NCBI GenBank assembly: GCA_039191605.1
Contig: JBCCXL010000012.1
Span: 62,001-126,000, forward strand
DNA from: JBCCXL01 sp039191605
GTDB taxonomy: Bacteria; Acidobacteriota; Thermoanaerobaculia; Multivoradales; JAHZIX01
DNA: 64,000 nt
Direction: 5' to 3'
In this document: positions 10,824 through 18,155 of the stretch, one piece after another
Numbering within the stretch: position 1 is the first letter of the stretch
Layout of the letters: every line of letters starts with the position of its first letter
Made by a program: the position numbers and the translations under genes
The notes under the pieces: model-generated
What the model saw: the letters and a program-made list of their open reading frames with translations, nothing else
What the model was told of the DNA's origin: nothing
Databases searched by the model: none

Positions 10824-11993
10824 GTGTATACCCTCGAAGACAAAGGTCCGTCCGTCCCCAAGAAGGCTTTCATCGTTGGCGTTGCCCTCGATGGACAGTC
10901 CGTGGACGAGGTGGAAGAGCACCTCGACGAGCTGGAGGCGCTGATCATCAGCTGCGGAGGCTCGGTGGTGGGCCGCGCCCTGCAGCGCCGCCGCGTGCCG
11001 GATGCCGGTACCTTCATCGGCAGCGGCAAGGCGAAGGAGATCGGCGAGGCCGCCAAGGCCCTGGAGTCGGAGATCATCATCTTCGACGACGACCTCACTG
11101 CCAGCCAGGTGAAGAAGCTAGAGAAGACCTCCGACAGCGCGGTGATGGACCGCAGCTCGGTGATTCTCGAGATCTTCGCCCGCCGCGCCCGCACCCGCGA
11201 GGCCCGTACCCAGGTGGAGCTCGCCCGCCTCAACTACCTGCTGCCTCGACTCACCCGCCGCTGGAGCCATCTCTCCCGTCAGGTGGGCGGCATCGGCGTG
11301 CGCGGTGGTGAAGGTGAAAGCCAGCTCGAGGCCGATCGACGGATGCTGCGCCAGCGCATCCAGCGGCTGAAGAAAGAGCTGAAGAAGATCGAAAAGACCC
11401 GCGGCGTGCAGCGCCACAGTCGCCGGGACGTGCCGGTGGTGGCCCTGGCGGGCTACACCAACGCCGGCAAGTCCACCCTCTTCAACCGCCTCACCGGCGG
11501 CGACGTCTACGCCAAGAACCAGCTCTTCGCCACCCTCGACTCTCGCCTGCGCCGCGGCGCCCTCGCCCCGCAGCGAATGGTGATCTTCGCCGACACCGTC
11601 GGCTTCATCCGCAAGCTGCCCCATCACCTCGTCTCCTCCTTCCGCTCCACGCTGGAGGAGATCACCGAAGCCGATCTCGTCCTCCACGTCATCGACCGCT
11701 CCCACCCCGCCTGGCGCGAGCAATACCAGGTCGCCCGGGAAGTCCTCGAAGACCTCGGCGTCAGCTCCGAAGAGACCCTGCTGGTCTACAACAAGATCGA
11801 CCTCCTCGGCGACGCCTCCCCCTTCCTGCCCGGCGAGCACGGCTCCGACACCACCCTGGCCGTCTCCGCCACCACCGGCGAAGGCCTCGACACCCTCAAG
11901 GCCACCCTCGCCCAACGCCTCTTCCAGGGCGACCAAGTCTCCTTCGGTCCCCCTCCCTCCGCCCTTCCCCAAAGCGACTCCGACAGCCCTTGA
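10824..11993 (+). CDS. hflX: GTPase HflX, ribosome-splitting factor
   Basis: HflX binds the 50S subunit and splits stalled or stressed ribosomes using ATP/GTP. The N-terminal HflX domain carries GRALQRRRVPDAGTFIGSGK and IIFDDDLTASQVKKLE, followed by the coiled linker with GGEGESQLEADRR, and then a TRAFAC GTPase domain with G1 GYTNAGKST, G3 DTVGFI, and G4 written NKID. I chose the GTG at 10824 (389 residues), 13 bases after AGGAG; an in-frame TTG at 10767 would add 19 residues with no family resemblance. The 3' end overlaps the promoter of the downstream tRNA gene. Identity is clear; only the start is uncertain. Confidence 0.95.
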   Translation: MYTLEDKGPSVPKKAFIVGVALDGQSVDEVEEHLDELEALIISCGGSVVGRALQRRRVPDAGTFIGSGKAKEIGEAAKALESEIIIFDDDLTASQVKKLEKTSDSAVMDRSSVILEIFARRARTREARTQVELARLNYLLPRLTRRWSHLSRQVGGIGVRGGEGESQLEADRRMLRQRIQRLKKELKKIEKTRGVQRHSRRDVPVVALAGYTNAGKSTLFNRLTGGDVYAKNQLFATLDSRLRRGALAPQRMVIFADTVGFIRKLPHHLVSSFRSTLEEITEADLVLHVIDRSHPAWREQYQVAREVLEDLGVSSEETLLVYNKIDLLGDASPFLPGEHGSDTTLAVSATTGEGLDTLKATLAQRLFQGDQVSFGPPPSALPQSDSDSP

Positions 11994-12018
11994 CACTTCC
12001 ACCCTCCCTGCATATATT
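11990..12018 (+). promoter_or_regulatory. Strong sigma-70-type promoter of the tRNA-Ala gene
   Basis: A perfect TTGACA (11990-11995) is separated by exactly 17 bases from TATATT (12013-12018). The tRNA begins 17 bases after the -10 box. The -35 box overlaps the hflX stop codon (TGA 11991-11993), so hflX and the tRNA are packed without a gap. Confidence 0.85.
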
Positions 12019-12035
12019 CCCCCTTCCCAACGCGT

Positions 12036-12111
<76 letters not shown>

Positions 12112-12128
12112 TTAAAATTTAGGTACTT

Positions 12129-12156
12129 ACGGCCCGCTTTCTTGGCGGGCCGTTTT
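12129..12156 (+). terminator. Rho-independent terminator of tRNA-Ala
   Basis: A perfect stem ACGGCCCGC / GCGGGCCGT with a seven-base loop TTTCTTG, ending in TTTT. It lies 17 bases after the CCA end and closes the tRNA transcript. Confidence 0.9.
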
Positions 12157-12283
12157 GCGTTGATGGGCTTTCAGTGCGCCTACCGGCGTCTCATCAAGCG
12201 CCAGGGGTGTTGAATGTGGTGGGACATGGCGAAGGCTAGTCACTCGGTGTCTGTGCAGCTTTGCTGAGCACGGCAGCCAGGGC

Positions 12284-12517
12284 TCAAGATCCCGTTGGCC
12301 AGACCTCAGCCTTCACCTGCTCCCAGGGTTTGCCGGGGTCACCCTTTGCCTGCTCTAGCCGCTCGTCGAGTAGGTGTTTTTGCCATTGAGGGATTGGGGC
12401 ATGCTGTGGCGCAGCTTGGGGATTTTCCAGGTTGGCCCACGGCTCATCAGCGAGTGCAAGGCGGTCTTCCTCGGACAGTTTTGGAGCTTGGGACTTGATC
12501 TCAGTCTTGGTCTTCAT
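12284..12517 (-). CDS. Orphan antitoxin of the putative addiction-module family
   Basis: This 77-residue protein fits the short antitoxin family (TIGR02574-like) that pairs with ParE/RelE toxins: LSEEDRLALADEPWANLE near the N-terminus and the C-terminal phrase GKPWEQVKAEVW, which resembles the family's closing G-x-P-W-E-x-V-K. No toxin gene follows it; the 172 bases up to the tRNA hold no ParE-like frame. It is thus either a remnant of a lost pair or a stand-alone antitoxin, possibly able to act on the toxin encoded just upstream at 12763. The antitoxin of that second pair ends in a similar phrase (LQWDQVKADL), so the two may be diverged relatives. Confidence 0.7.
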   Translation of the reverse strand: MKTKTEIKSQAPKLSEEDRLALADEPWANLENPQAAPQHAPIPQWQKHLLDERLEQAKGDPGKPWEQVKAEVWPTGS

Positions 12518-12762
12518 AAAGGAAATCTAATCCAGCTCACTTATGGAGCCATTTCGTTCTTCTTAAGCTGAATCGCTGAGTACCTGGATCAGTTTCATCT
12601 TCGCGAAGGTGGGAACCTGGCAGGTTGTGTTGGGTTGGTGCTGACTCGTTCGCGCAAGAGTCAAAAGCTCTCATCGAAATTCACGCCTCTTCGCTATTCA
12701 AGAGTGCCGTAATGTTGACTGGGGCGGCCCTTAGGAGGGGGAATAGTCAAATTGGGGTTAAC

Positions 12763-13089
12763 TCAATCGTTGTCTGAAAGCAAAGTTGAACGCCGTTTCG
12801 ATACCCGGTTGCGCCAAATCTTTGGGTTTCTTCGATCGTTATAAACGCTTAGAACGTGGATAGCGCCGCTGATCTCGGTGTAGAAGGCGCTATATGGGAA
12901 TGGCTTCAAAGGAATCCGTCGGATACCAGGGTCAACTTCCTGATAGAGCTGCGGATGGCTCAATGTCTTCTGCAGCCCAGCATCCATCACATCGACGAAT
13001 CGCTTCCCAAGTCCGCGTTCTTGATCCTCGTACCATCGAATCGCCTCAAGAAGCTCCCGCCGAGCTTCCGGCCGGATCCGGTAGCTCAT
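12763..13089 (-). CDS. ParE/RelE-type toxin
   Basis: A 108-residue toxin of the ParE/RelE superfamily. The N-terminal YRIRPEARRELLEAIRWYEDQERGLG with the helical hairpin, the central IRRIPLKPFPYSAFY, and the closing IHVLSVYNDRRNPKIW are all typical of ParE-like plasmid stabilisation toxins. Such toxins either inhibit gyrase (ParE) or cleave mRNA at the ribosome (RelE); the sequence alone does not decide. Its start codon overlaps the stop of the preceding antitoxin gene by four bases (ATGA), so the pair is translationally coupled, with the antitoxin first, the usual order for this class. Confidence 0.85.
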   Translation of the reverse strand: MSYRIRPEARRELLEAIRWYEDQERGLGKRFVDVMDAGLQKTLSHPQLYQEVDPGIRRIPLKPFPYSAFYTEISGAIHVLSVYNDRRNPKIWRNRVSKRRSTLLSDND

Positions 13090-13310
13090 AGCTCTCGAAG
13101 CAAATCAGCCTTTACCTGGTCCCACTGGAGGCTTTCTTCTGGCTTTTCGCGAGCTGTTTTGAGTCGCTGTTGCAGAGTCTCTCGTAGCTCTTGTGTCAGC
13201 GGATACTCATTGGGCGGAGTGTTGCGTTCGAGGACTCGGTAAGCGAGGTCGAGCTGTTCGTTCCTGGAAAGCTTGCTGATCTGTTCCTCTAGCTTCTCGG
13301 CTTTCGTCAT
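13086..13310 (-). CDS. Antitoxin partner of the ParE-like toxin
   Basis: I start this 74-residue protein at the ATG at 13310 (MTKAEKLEEQISKLSR), where similarity to addiction-module antitoxins begins; a longer frame to 13403 adds a proline-rich stretch unlike the family and runs into a strong hairpin. The helical N-terminus and the C-terminal LQWDQVKADLLREL match the putative addiction-module component family. It neutralises the toxin encoded directly downstream with a four-base overlap, and such pairs often repress their own promoter. I see no strong ribosome-binding site before 13310, which leaves some doubt about the start. Confidence 0.72.
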   Translation of the reverse strand: MTKAEKLEEQISKLSRNEQLDLAYRVLERNTPPNEYPLTQELRETLQQRLKTAREKPEESLQWDQVKADLLREL

Positions 13311-13393
13311 AGGGTCAGTGTACACGGGCGGAGCTGCGGGACCTTTTGGGGATTGCGTTTTGGGCTGCTCTTGGAGGCCTTTGTTGGTTCTGC

Positions 13394-13432
13394 GCAAAGA
13401 CACCGCAGGCCCGCTTCCGCGAGCCTGCGGTG
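13394..13432 (-). terminator. Hairpin, probable terminator of the SDR gene
   Basis: A perfect ten-base stem CACCGCAGGC (13401-13410) / GCCTGCGGTG (13423-13432) with a 12-base loop. Read on the minus strand it is followed by TCTTTG, a weak T-run. It lies downstream of the SDR gene on the same strand and upstream of the antitoxin gene. Confidence 0.5.
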
Positions 13433-13550
13433 GAGATTCAATCGCGTTTCTATGCCTCAGCGGGGGCTTCCGACGACGTACCGGAAGTTGGCGAAGGAGG
13501 CGCGGGCACCGTCGCTTTCGGCAGCGGTAGTCGTAGAGACGCGTGGATGA

Positions 13551-14333
13551 TCAATTCCGCCCCGCAATTACCCCCCCATCCACATCCCACAGCGCCCCAG
13601 TCACCCACGAGGCCCGGTCGGAGAGCAGGAAGTCGATGACGTTGGCGACGTCGTCGGCCTGGCCGATGCGGCCGATGGGATGGAAGGCGTCGAAGGTGGC
13701 GAGGGTGTCTTGGACTTCGGCGGGGTCGATGAAGCCTTCGTAGATGGGGGTGGCGACGACGGCGGGGGAGACGGCGTTGACTCGGATGCCGTGTTCGGCG
13801 AGCTCCATGGCGAGGTGCTGGGTGAGGGAGTGGAGGCCGGCTTTGGCCATGGAGTAGGCGGAGGAGGGGGTGGCTTTGATCGACTGCTTGGCCCACATGG
13901 AGCCGATGTTGACGATGGCGCCGCCGCCGTGGGCTTTCATGTTGCGGGCGACGGCCTGGGTGAGGAAGAAGAAGGCGCGGTTGAGGTCGAGGTAGCGGTC
14001 GTAGTCGTCGGCGCTGTGGTCGAGGAAGTCCTTGGGGATGAAGGTGCCGGCGGCGTTGACCAGGGCGCTGAGGTGGCGCTGTTCATCGTCGATCTGCTGG
14101 ATCACTCGCTGGATGTCTTCCTGGTTGTAGAGGTCCGCCTGGATGGTCTCTACCGAGCCGAGGGGGGCGAGGGCCTGGCGGGCGGCCTCGAGGCGGTCGG
14201 TGCGTCGGCCGAGGATGGCGACGGGGACGCCGCGCTGGAGCAGGGCCTCGGCGGTCTTGAAGCCCATACCGGTGGAGCCTCCGATGACGAGGGCGAGCTC
14301 AGGGCGGTCGGTGGCAGTAGAGGGGTTGGACAT
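13551..14333 (-). CDS. SDR-family NAD(P)-dependent oxidoreductase
   Basis: A 260-residue classical short-chain dehydrogenase: nucleotide loop GGSTGMG (about 18-24), NAAG at 93-96, catalytic Ser145 (NIGS), Tyr160 and Lys164 in YSMAK, and the C-terminal SPAVVATP and GGV segments. The arginine pair after beta-2 (LGRRTDR) suggests NADP(H) preference. The substrate is not evident. AGGAG six bases upstream supports the start. A TetR-family gene lies upstream on the same strand, and nearly the same palindrome is found in front of both genes, so the SDR is probably repressed by that TetR protein until an inducer appears. Confidence 0.92.
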   Translation of the reverse strand: MSNPSTATDRPELALVIGGSTGMGFKTAEALLQRGVPVAILGRRTDRLEAARQALAPLGSVETIQADLYNQEDIQRVIQQIDDEQRHLSALVNAAGTFIPKDFLDHSADDYDRYLDLNRAFFFLTQAVARNMKAHGGGAIVNIGSMWAKQSIKATPSSAYSMAKAGLHSLTQHLAMELAEHGIRVNAVSPAVVATPIYEGFIDPAEVQDTLATFDAFHPIGRIGQADDVANVIDFLLSDRASWVTGALWDVDGGVIAGRN

Positions 14334-14390
14334 GGTGGTCTCCTAATCAGGTGAGGTATGGGTGGTTTTGGAGTGAGGTTTGCTAGTCGA

Positions 14391-14412
14391 TCTATCTATC
14401 GGTTGATAGGTA
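14391..14412. promoter_or_regulatory. Putative TetR operator upstream of the SDR gene
   Basis: The inverted repeat CTATC-GGTT-GATAG (14396-14409) lies 60-75 bases upstream of the SDR start. Read in reverse, TACCTATCAA matches the left half of the palindrome in front of the TetR gene at 15105-15120. Shared half-sites at the two promoters suggest binding by the same regulator. Confidence 0.55.
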
Positions 14413-14506
14413 TTATGAGTAAACGAAGGAGCCTCTACAGCTCATGCAGGACGAGCTAGCCAGAGATTTAGCTGCCGCAGGGAGCGAAGGCGCGGCGGCG
14501 ATCGGG

Positions 14507-15061
14507 TCAGAGCGTGACGCTGTGGACGAGAGCGCGCATCGCGGCGAGATGTTCTTGGTCCTCGCCGACTCGGTCGAGGAGCAGCGCTCCCTCGAGGCCA
14601 GAGAAGAGGACCCGGGCGAGCTGGGGGGGAGGAATGGGGGTCCGCACTTGATCGGGGTGGGCCTCGAGGGTTTCCTCGATCCAGGTGACGGATGCATCGA
14701 AGTAGCGGCGAAGCAGCCGCTGCCCGGTTTCGTCTAGGGAGCTGGCTTCGGCGGCGAGGGCTCCGCACAGGCAGAGCTTGTTCTCGGCGAGCACTCCCTC
14801 GAAGATCGCGATCAGGCTCTCGAGCTTCACCCGAAGGCTGTCTGGGCGCTGGGAGATCGCTTCGAGATCGCCCCGGAAGTGTTCGGAGTACTCTTCGATG
14901 AGGGCGTTGGCCAGATCGGCCTTGGCGGGGAAGTGATAGTGCACGCTGGCGGACTTGATGCCGACCTGATCCGCCAGGGTGCGGAAGCTGAAGCTGCTGA
15001 GCCCGTCTCTCTGAACGAGGTCGGTGGCGAGGGCTTCGAGTTGTTCGCGGGTCTTGTTCAT
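14507..15061 (-). CDS. TetR-family transcriptional regulator
   Basis: A 184-residue regulator. The N-terminal helix-turn-helix is canonical (FSFRTLADQVGIKSASVHYHFPAKADL, residues about 24-48), followed by a ligand-binding domain with a Cys pair (KLCLCGALAAE) seen in AcuR-like and related C-terminal domains. Its own promoter carries a near-perfect palindrome and the SDR gene downstream carries a similar site, so it likely represses both. The ATG has no clear ribosome-binding site of its own; instead a six-codon micro-frame with GGAG ends by overlapping it (see 15058-15075). Confidence 0.9.
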   Translation of the reverse strand: MNKTREQLEALATDLVQRDGLSSFSFRTLADQVGIKSASVHYHFPAKADLANALIEEYSEHFRGDLEAISQRPDSLRVKLESLIAIFEGVLAENKLCLCGALAAEASSLDETGQRLLRRYFDASVTWIEETLEAHPDQVRTPIPPPQLARVLFSGLEGALLLDRVGEDQEHLAAMRALVHSVTL

Positions 15062-15075
15062 CGGGTTTGGCTCAT
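15058..15075 (-). other. Micro-ORF overlapping the TetR start (possible leader peptide)
   Basis: ATG at 15075 with GGAG eight bases upstream encodes M-S-Q-T-R and stops in a TGA that overlaps the ATG of the TetR gene. Because the good ribosome-binding site belongs to this micro-frame, TetR translation may depend on re-initiation after it. It is very short, so coincidence is possible. Confidence 0.35.
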
Positions 15076-15090
15076 CGGGTGTTCTCCATT

Positions 15091-15128
15091 GACGAAACGA
15101 ATATTACCTATCAATAGGTAGATTCGTC
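15091..15128. promoter_or_regulatory. Nested palindrome, putative TetR autoregulatory operator
   Basis: The inner palindrome TACCTAT-CA-ATAGGTA (15105-15120) is perfect with seven-base arms, and is nested in outer arms GACGAA (15091-15096) and TTCGTC (15123-15128). It lies 30-65 bases upstream of the TetR start. The inner half-site recurs before the SDR gene. Confidence 0.65.
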
Positions 15129-15139
15129 AAGCCTGGGAA

Positions 15140-15183
15140 CTCAGGAAAGTGAGGAAGGAGCCGAGCGCTCCCTTCCTCCTGAG
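15140..15183. other. Long imperfect hairpin between LCAT-like and TetR genes
   Basis: CTCAGG/CCTGAG outer arms enclose GAGGAAG-GAG / CTC-C-CTTCCTC around a seven-base loop. It lies 70 bases after the stop of the LCAT-like gene (minus strand). There is no T-run, so it may be a transcript-end stabiliser or Rho-type boundary rather than an intrinsic terminator. Confidence 0.45.
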
Positions 15184-15251
15184 GCTCTTCACTCCCTGAT
15201 GCTCCTCTTTGATGGATCGCCCTAGATCCGAATCAGATCACCAGGATGAGC

Positions 15252-16400
15252 TCAGTCGATCTTGCCGCAGGCGTCGTCGTCGCAGGTGAAGGTGGTCTGG
15301 CTCGGCGGGTTGCCCTGGAGGATGCTCACGGCGGTATCGATGGTCAGCTTGCAGTTGGCCATCTCCATGTGGTCACAGTCGTCGAATTGATAGTGCCCCA
15401 GGGCGGCGAGATCGGCGAGGCCGGCGGTGAGGACGTTCTGATCGCCGGTGGCTCTATAGATGCCGGTGGAGTCTGGGAGGACGGAGCTCGACTCTGTGTA
15501 GTAGTAGGGCGCGATTCCGCTGATCGTGCTGTCGTCGATCACGCCGTAGAGCAGGTAACCAAAATCGTCGATTTGATTGCCCGAGCCGTCGAGCCAGGTG
15601 TCGACGCTCTCCCGCCAGCTTCCTGCGGCCTGGAGGAGATCGAGATTCATCGACTTGATGTATTTCACGGCGCTGTCGTCCGAGAGGTTGTAGGCGCCTT
15701 GGAAGTCGAGCTTGGCGTCGACCGTGGTGGAGCCCCAGTTGTAGATCACTTCCACGAAGGAGCCACCGAGGAGGCTGGTCAGCTCCTGGCCGGGTCCAAT
15801 CTGATAGACCCCCTGCATGTTGGAGAAGAGCTCTGCCCATTCTTCGTTGCCGATGTTCTTCGCGGCGGAGGGACCTGCTCCGCAGACCAATCGATAGTAG
15901 GACTCCACGGTGCCGAGCAGGGGAGGGGCGAGGAAGATGATCCGATGGATTTTGTCGAAACCGTAATTCTTCAGGTAGGTCATCGTAGCGAGGCAGCCCA
16001 TGCTGTGGCAGAGGATGTCGACCTTGGAGCTACCGGCGGCGTCCGAGATGGTCTTCGCAAGGGGCGGCTGGCCCGAGATCAGGTCATCGCTGGTGTCCGA
16101 GCCGACGACGGTCTCGAGATCGAGGCGCCAGTCGTAGGGAGCTTTGACCAGGTTGCCGTCGTCCTCGCTATATCCTTTCTCCTTCAGCCAGAGAAACATC
16201 TTGTCGTAGCCATCGATACCCGTTACCTTGACCTCGCTGTAGAGCGGCGCTCCGCTGCTGTCGCAGGCGAGGTACTCGGCCACCGAGGGATCGTCCGTTG
16301 GCCAGACGTCGAAGGGGCCCTTCACCGGGGTGGCGAAGTAGTAGAGCTTGGAGCCGAAGAGGCCCGGGACGGCGACGAGGGGGTAGGTGGTAGTTGTCAT
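15252..16400 (-). CDS. Lecithin:cholesterol acyltransferase (LCAT)-like lipase/acyltransferase
   Basis: A 382-residue alpha/beta hydrolase of the LCAT/PDAT type. The N-terminal PLVAVPGLFGSKL is the family's oxyanion-hole motif, APYDWRLD is the family's second hallmark, and the nucleophile is Ser133 in CHSMG, where Cys replaces the usual Gly before the His. The acid and histidine are probably an Asp in the C-terminal third and His343 in DCDHMEM. Such enzymes move or hydrolyse phospholipid acyl chains. No signal peptide is seen, so it may act inside the cell or leave by another route. AGGAGG five bases upstream marks the start. It is divergent from a TetR gene, with a palindrome between them. 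Confidence 0.82.
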   Translation of the reverse strand: MTTTTYPLVAVPGLFGSKLYYFATPVKGPFDVWPTDDPSVAEYLACDSSGAPLYSEVKVTGIDGYDKMFLWLKEKGYSEDDGNLVKAPYDWRLDLETVVGSDTSDDLISGQPPLAKTISDAAGSSKVDILCHSMGCLATMTYLKNYGFDKIHRIIFLAPPLLGTVESYYRLVCGAGPSAAKNIGNEEWAELFSNMQGVYQIGPGQELTSLLGGSFVEVIYNWGSTTVDAKLDFQGAYNLSDDSAVKYIKSMNLDLLQAAGSWRESVDTWLDGSGNQIDDFGYLLYGVIDDSTISGIAPYYYTESSSVLPDSTGIYRATGDQNVLTAGLADLAALGHYQFDDCDHMEMANCKLTIDTAVSILQGNPPSQTTFTCDDDACGKID

Positions 16401-16632
16401 GGGACCTCCTGATGCGTCACTCGGTGGAAGGTTTGGGGTGATCGATATTTTCTATTTTCTGCGATGGCGAAAGTGTTGGTGTGACGCTTTAGCTCCAGGA
16501 ACTCTTCGGTTCTCGATGGCTGGCGGCCTCAGGATTCGCTTCGTTGCCGGCTTCATAGACACCTTCATAGGCAGCTTGATAGTCCGCCGGATTGACGCAA
16601 GAAATGAATCGTGGTTCACTCATGTGAAGGTG

Positions 16633-16646
16633 TGAATTTAAATTCA
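16633..16646. promoter_or_regulatory. 14-bp perfect palindrome, putative TetR operator
   Basis: TGAATTTAAATTCA is a perfect palindrome ending 18 bases upstream of the TetR start at 16665, within the 264-base region shared with the divergent LCAT-like gene. Position and symmetry fit an operator for autoregulation and possibly for control of the LCAT-like gene. Confidence 0.6.
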
Positions 16647-16664
16647 TTCCTTTGAGTAACCACC

Positions 16665-17426
16665 ATGCCCTACCGACCCACTCACCGCACGCTGACTCGT
16701 CAAGCCGAAACCCGGCGCCGGATTCTTGACGCTGCCCAGACCCTGGTGATCGAGGCGGGCTACCGGGGGGCGCAGGTCGCCTCGGTGGCGAAGCGCGCGG
16801 AGGTGGCGACGGGAACGTTCTACCGCTACTTCCCCTCGAAGGACGAGCTCTTTGCGGAGGTCTTCCAGCTCGCCACTCGACGCGAGCTGGAGCGAGTTGC
16901 CATAGCGGCCCACCGGGGGGGCTCCGTGCGCCAGCGGATCGCCCGGGTGGTCGAGGTCTTTGCCCGATGGGCGCTTCAGGAGAGGTCCCTGGCCTACGCT
17001 CTGATTGCTGAGCCATTAGATTCTGCGGCGGGCCAGGAGCGGCAGGCATACCGTCGCGGCTATCAGCGGGTGCTCAAAGGGCTCATCGCCGAGGCCGTTG
17101 CGGGGGAGCTGTGCGCCCCCGTCGACCCGGCGATCACCGCGGCCTTTGTGGTGGGAGGTTTGGTGGAGGCAGTGCTGGGCCCGCTGTCGCCGGAAGCGGG
17201 GAGCACGGACCAAGAGCTGCAGGTGAACACCCTCGTGGCGACGGTGGACAGAGCGATCTTCGGCGACTCAGCGCTGGAAGGCAGCGCCTCGATGGCAGCG
17301 GAGCGGGCGATGGGCCGGGTTACCGACGGATCTTCGAAGAAGGGATCGGGAGTCGATGGTCGAGGCTCTTCGCCGCGGGGTGAGGCGGCTCCTGCTTCGC
17401 CGCTCAAGGGGATCAAGCCGCTATGA
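16665..17426 (+). CDS. TetR-family transcriptional regulator
   Basis: A 253-residue regulator with a canonical helix-turn-helix (VASVAKRAEVATGTFYRYFPSKDELFAEV, about residues 39-67) and a helical ligand domain. It has an extra C-terminal tail of about 45 residues rich in Gly, Ser and Pro that is likely disordered and is unusual for the family. Its own palindrome lies just upstream, and it is divergent from the LCAT-like gene, so lipid-related control is a reasonable guess but not shown. The ribosome-binding site is weak (TGAG). Confidence 0.9.
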   Translation: MPYRPTHRTLTRQAETRRRILDAAQTLVIEAGYRGAQVASVAKRAEVATGTFYRYFPSKDELFAEVFQLATRRELERVAIAAHRGGSVRQRIARVVEVFARWALQERSLAYALIAEPLDSAAGQERQAYRRGYQRVLKGLIAEAVAGELCAPVDPAITAAFVVGGLVEAVLGPLSPEAGSTDQELQVNTLVATVDRAIFGDSALEGSASMAAERAMGRVTDGSSKKGSGVDGRGSSPRGEAAPASPLKGIKPL

Positions 17427-17430
17427 CTGC

Positions 17431-17486
17431 TGGTCTGAGAGGCCTGGTCTGAGAGGCTTGGTCTGAGAGGTTTGGTCTGGGAAGTC
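17431..17486. repeat. 14-nt tandem repeat, four copies
   Basis: The unit TGGTCTGAGAGGCY occurs three times in a row with a fourth diverged copy (TGGTCTGGGAAGTC) immediately after the stop of the TetR gene at 17426. It lies just upstream of the promoter of the next TetR gene. It may be a simple slippage repeat. Confidence 0.75.
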
Positions 17487-17501
17487 TCGTGATTTGCGTG
17501 A

Positions 17502-17515
17502 CACGAACGGTCGTG
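17502..17515. promoter_or_regulatory. Inverted repeat, putative TetR operator
   Basis: CACGA-ACGG-TCGTG ends 13 bases upstream of the start of the TetR gene at 17529. The position overlapping the ribosome-binding region suits self-repression. Confidence 0.5.
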
Positions 17516-17528
17516 CTATTTTTTTCCT

Positions 17529-18128
17529 ATGTCGAAGGGAAGAGAAACTCGCCAGGCGATCCTGTATCGCGCCGTCGACCTCACCAGCCAGGTCGGCCTG
17601 GAAGGTCTGAGCATCGGGGTACTAGCGAAGCGGGCGGGCATGTCGAAGAGCGGCCTTTACGCTCATTTCGGCTCGAAGGAAGAGCTGCAGCGGGAGGTGC
17701 TGGACGCCGCCGCGGACCGCTTCGTGGACGTCGTCATGGCGCCGGCCTTCCGCGAGCCCCGAGGGCTTCCCCGAGTGGAGCGCCTCTTCGAGCTGTGGAT
17801 GTGGTGGGGTACTCAGGAGCTGAGCGGCGGCTGCCCCTTCGTGGCGGCGGCCTCCGACTTCGAGGACCGGCTGGGCCCGGTGCGGGATCACCTCATCGTG
17901 CATCTGGACGACCTCTTGAAAGAGGTCGCGAAGACCGCGCAGATCGCCATCGACGAGGGGCACTTTCGTCCCGACCTCGATGTGCAGCAATTTGCTTATG
18001 AGTTTTGGGCGCTGGTGGTGGTCCACCAGCATTACAGCAAGCTATTCGGCTACCCACGAGCCAACGAGAGAGCTCGGGCAGCCTTCGAGCGAATGGTGCG
18101 CGACGCGTGCCAGGCTCCGGTTCACTGA
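17529..18128 (+). CDS. TetR-family transcriptional regulator
   Basis: A 199-residue regulator. The helix-turn-helix reads LSIGVLAKRAGMSKSGLYAHFGSKEEL (about 25-51), followed by a C-terminal domain with the phrase GGCPFVAAASDFEDRLGPVRD typical of the TetR_C_33-like (YxaF/ComR) subgroup. It is followed after 27 bases by an alpha/beta hydrolase and a thioesterase on the same strand, so the three genes probably form one unit. An inverted repeat lies right before it. The inducer is unknown; the neighbouring genes suggest an acyl or ester compound. Confidence 0.92.
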   Translation: MSKGRETRQAILYRAVDLTSQVGLEGLSIGVLAKRAGMSKSGLYAHFGSKEELQREVLDAAADRFVDVVMAPAFREPRGLPRVERLFELWMWWGTQELSGGCPFVAAASDFEDRLGPVRDHLIVHLDDLLKEVAKTAQIAIDEGHFRPDLDVQQFAYEFWALVVVHQHYSKLFGYPRANERARAAFERMVRDACQAPVH

Positions 18129-18155
18129 ACCGAGGCTTCCGCAACGGAGAGAGTC

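Noticed and set aside
15246..16412. A 388-codon + strand frame across the LCAT-like gene
   Set aside because: Antisense shadow of a gene with clear catalytic motifs; low-complexity composition and no ribosome-binding site.
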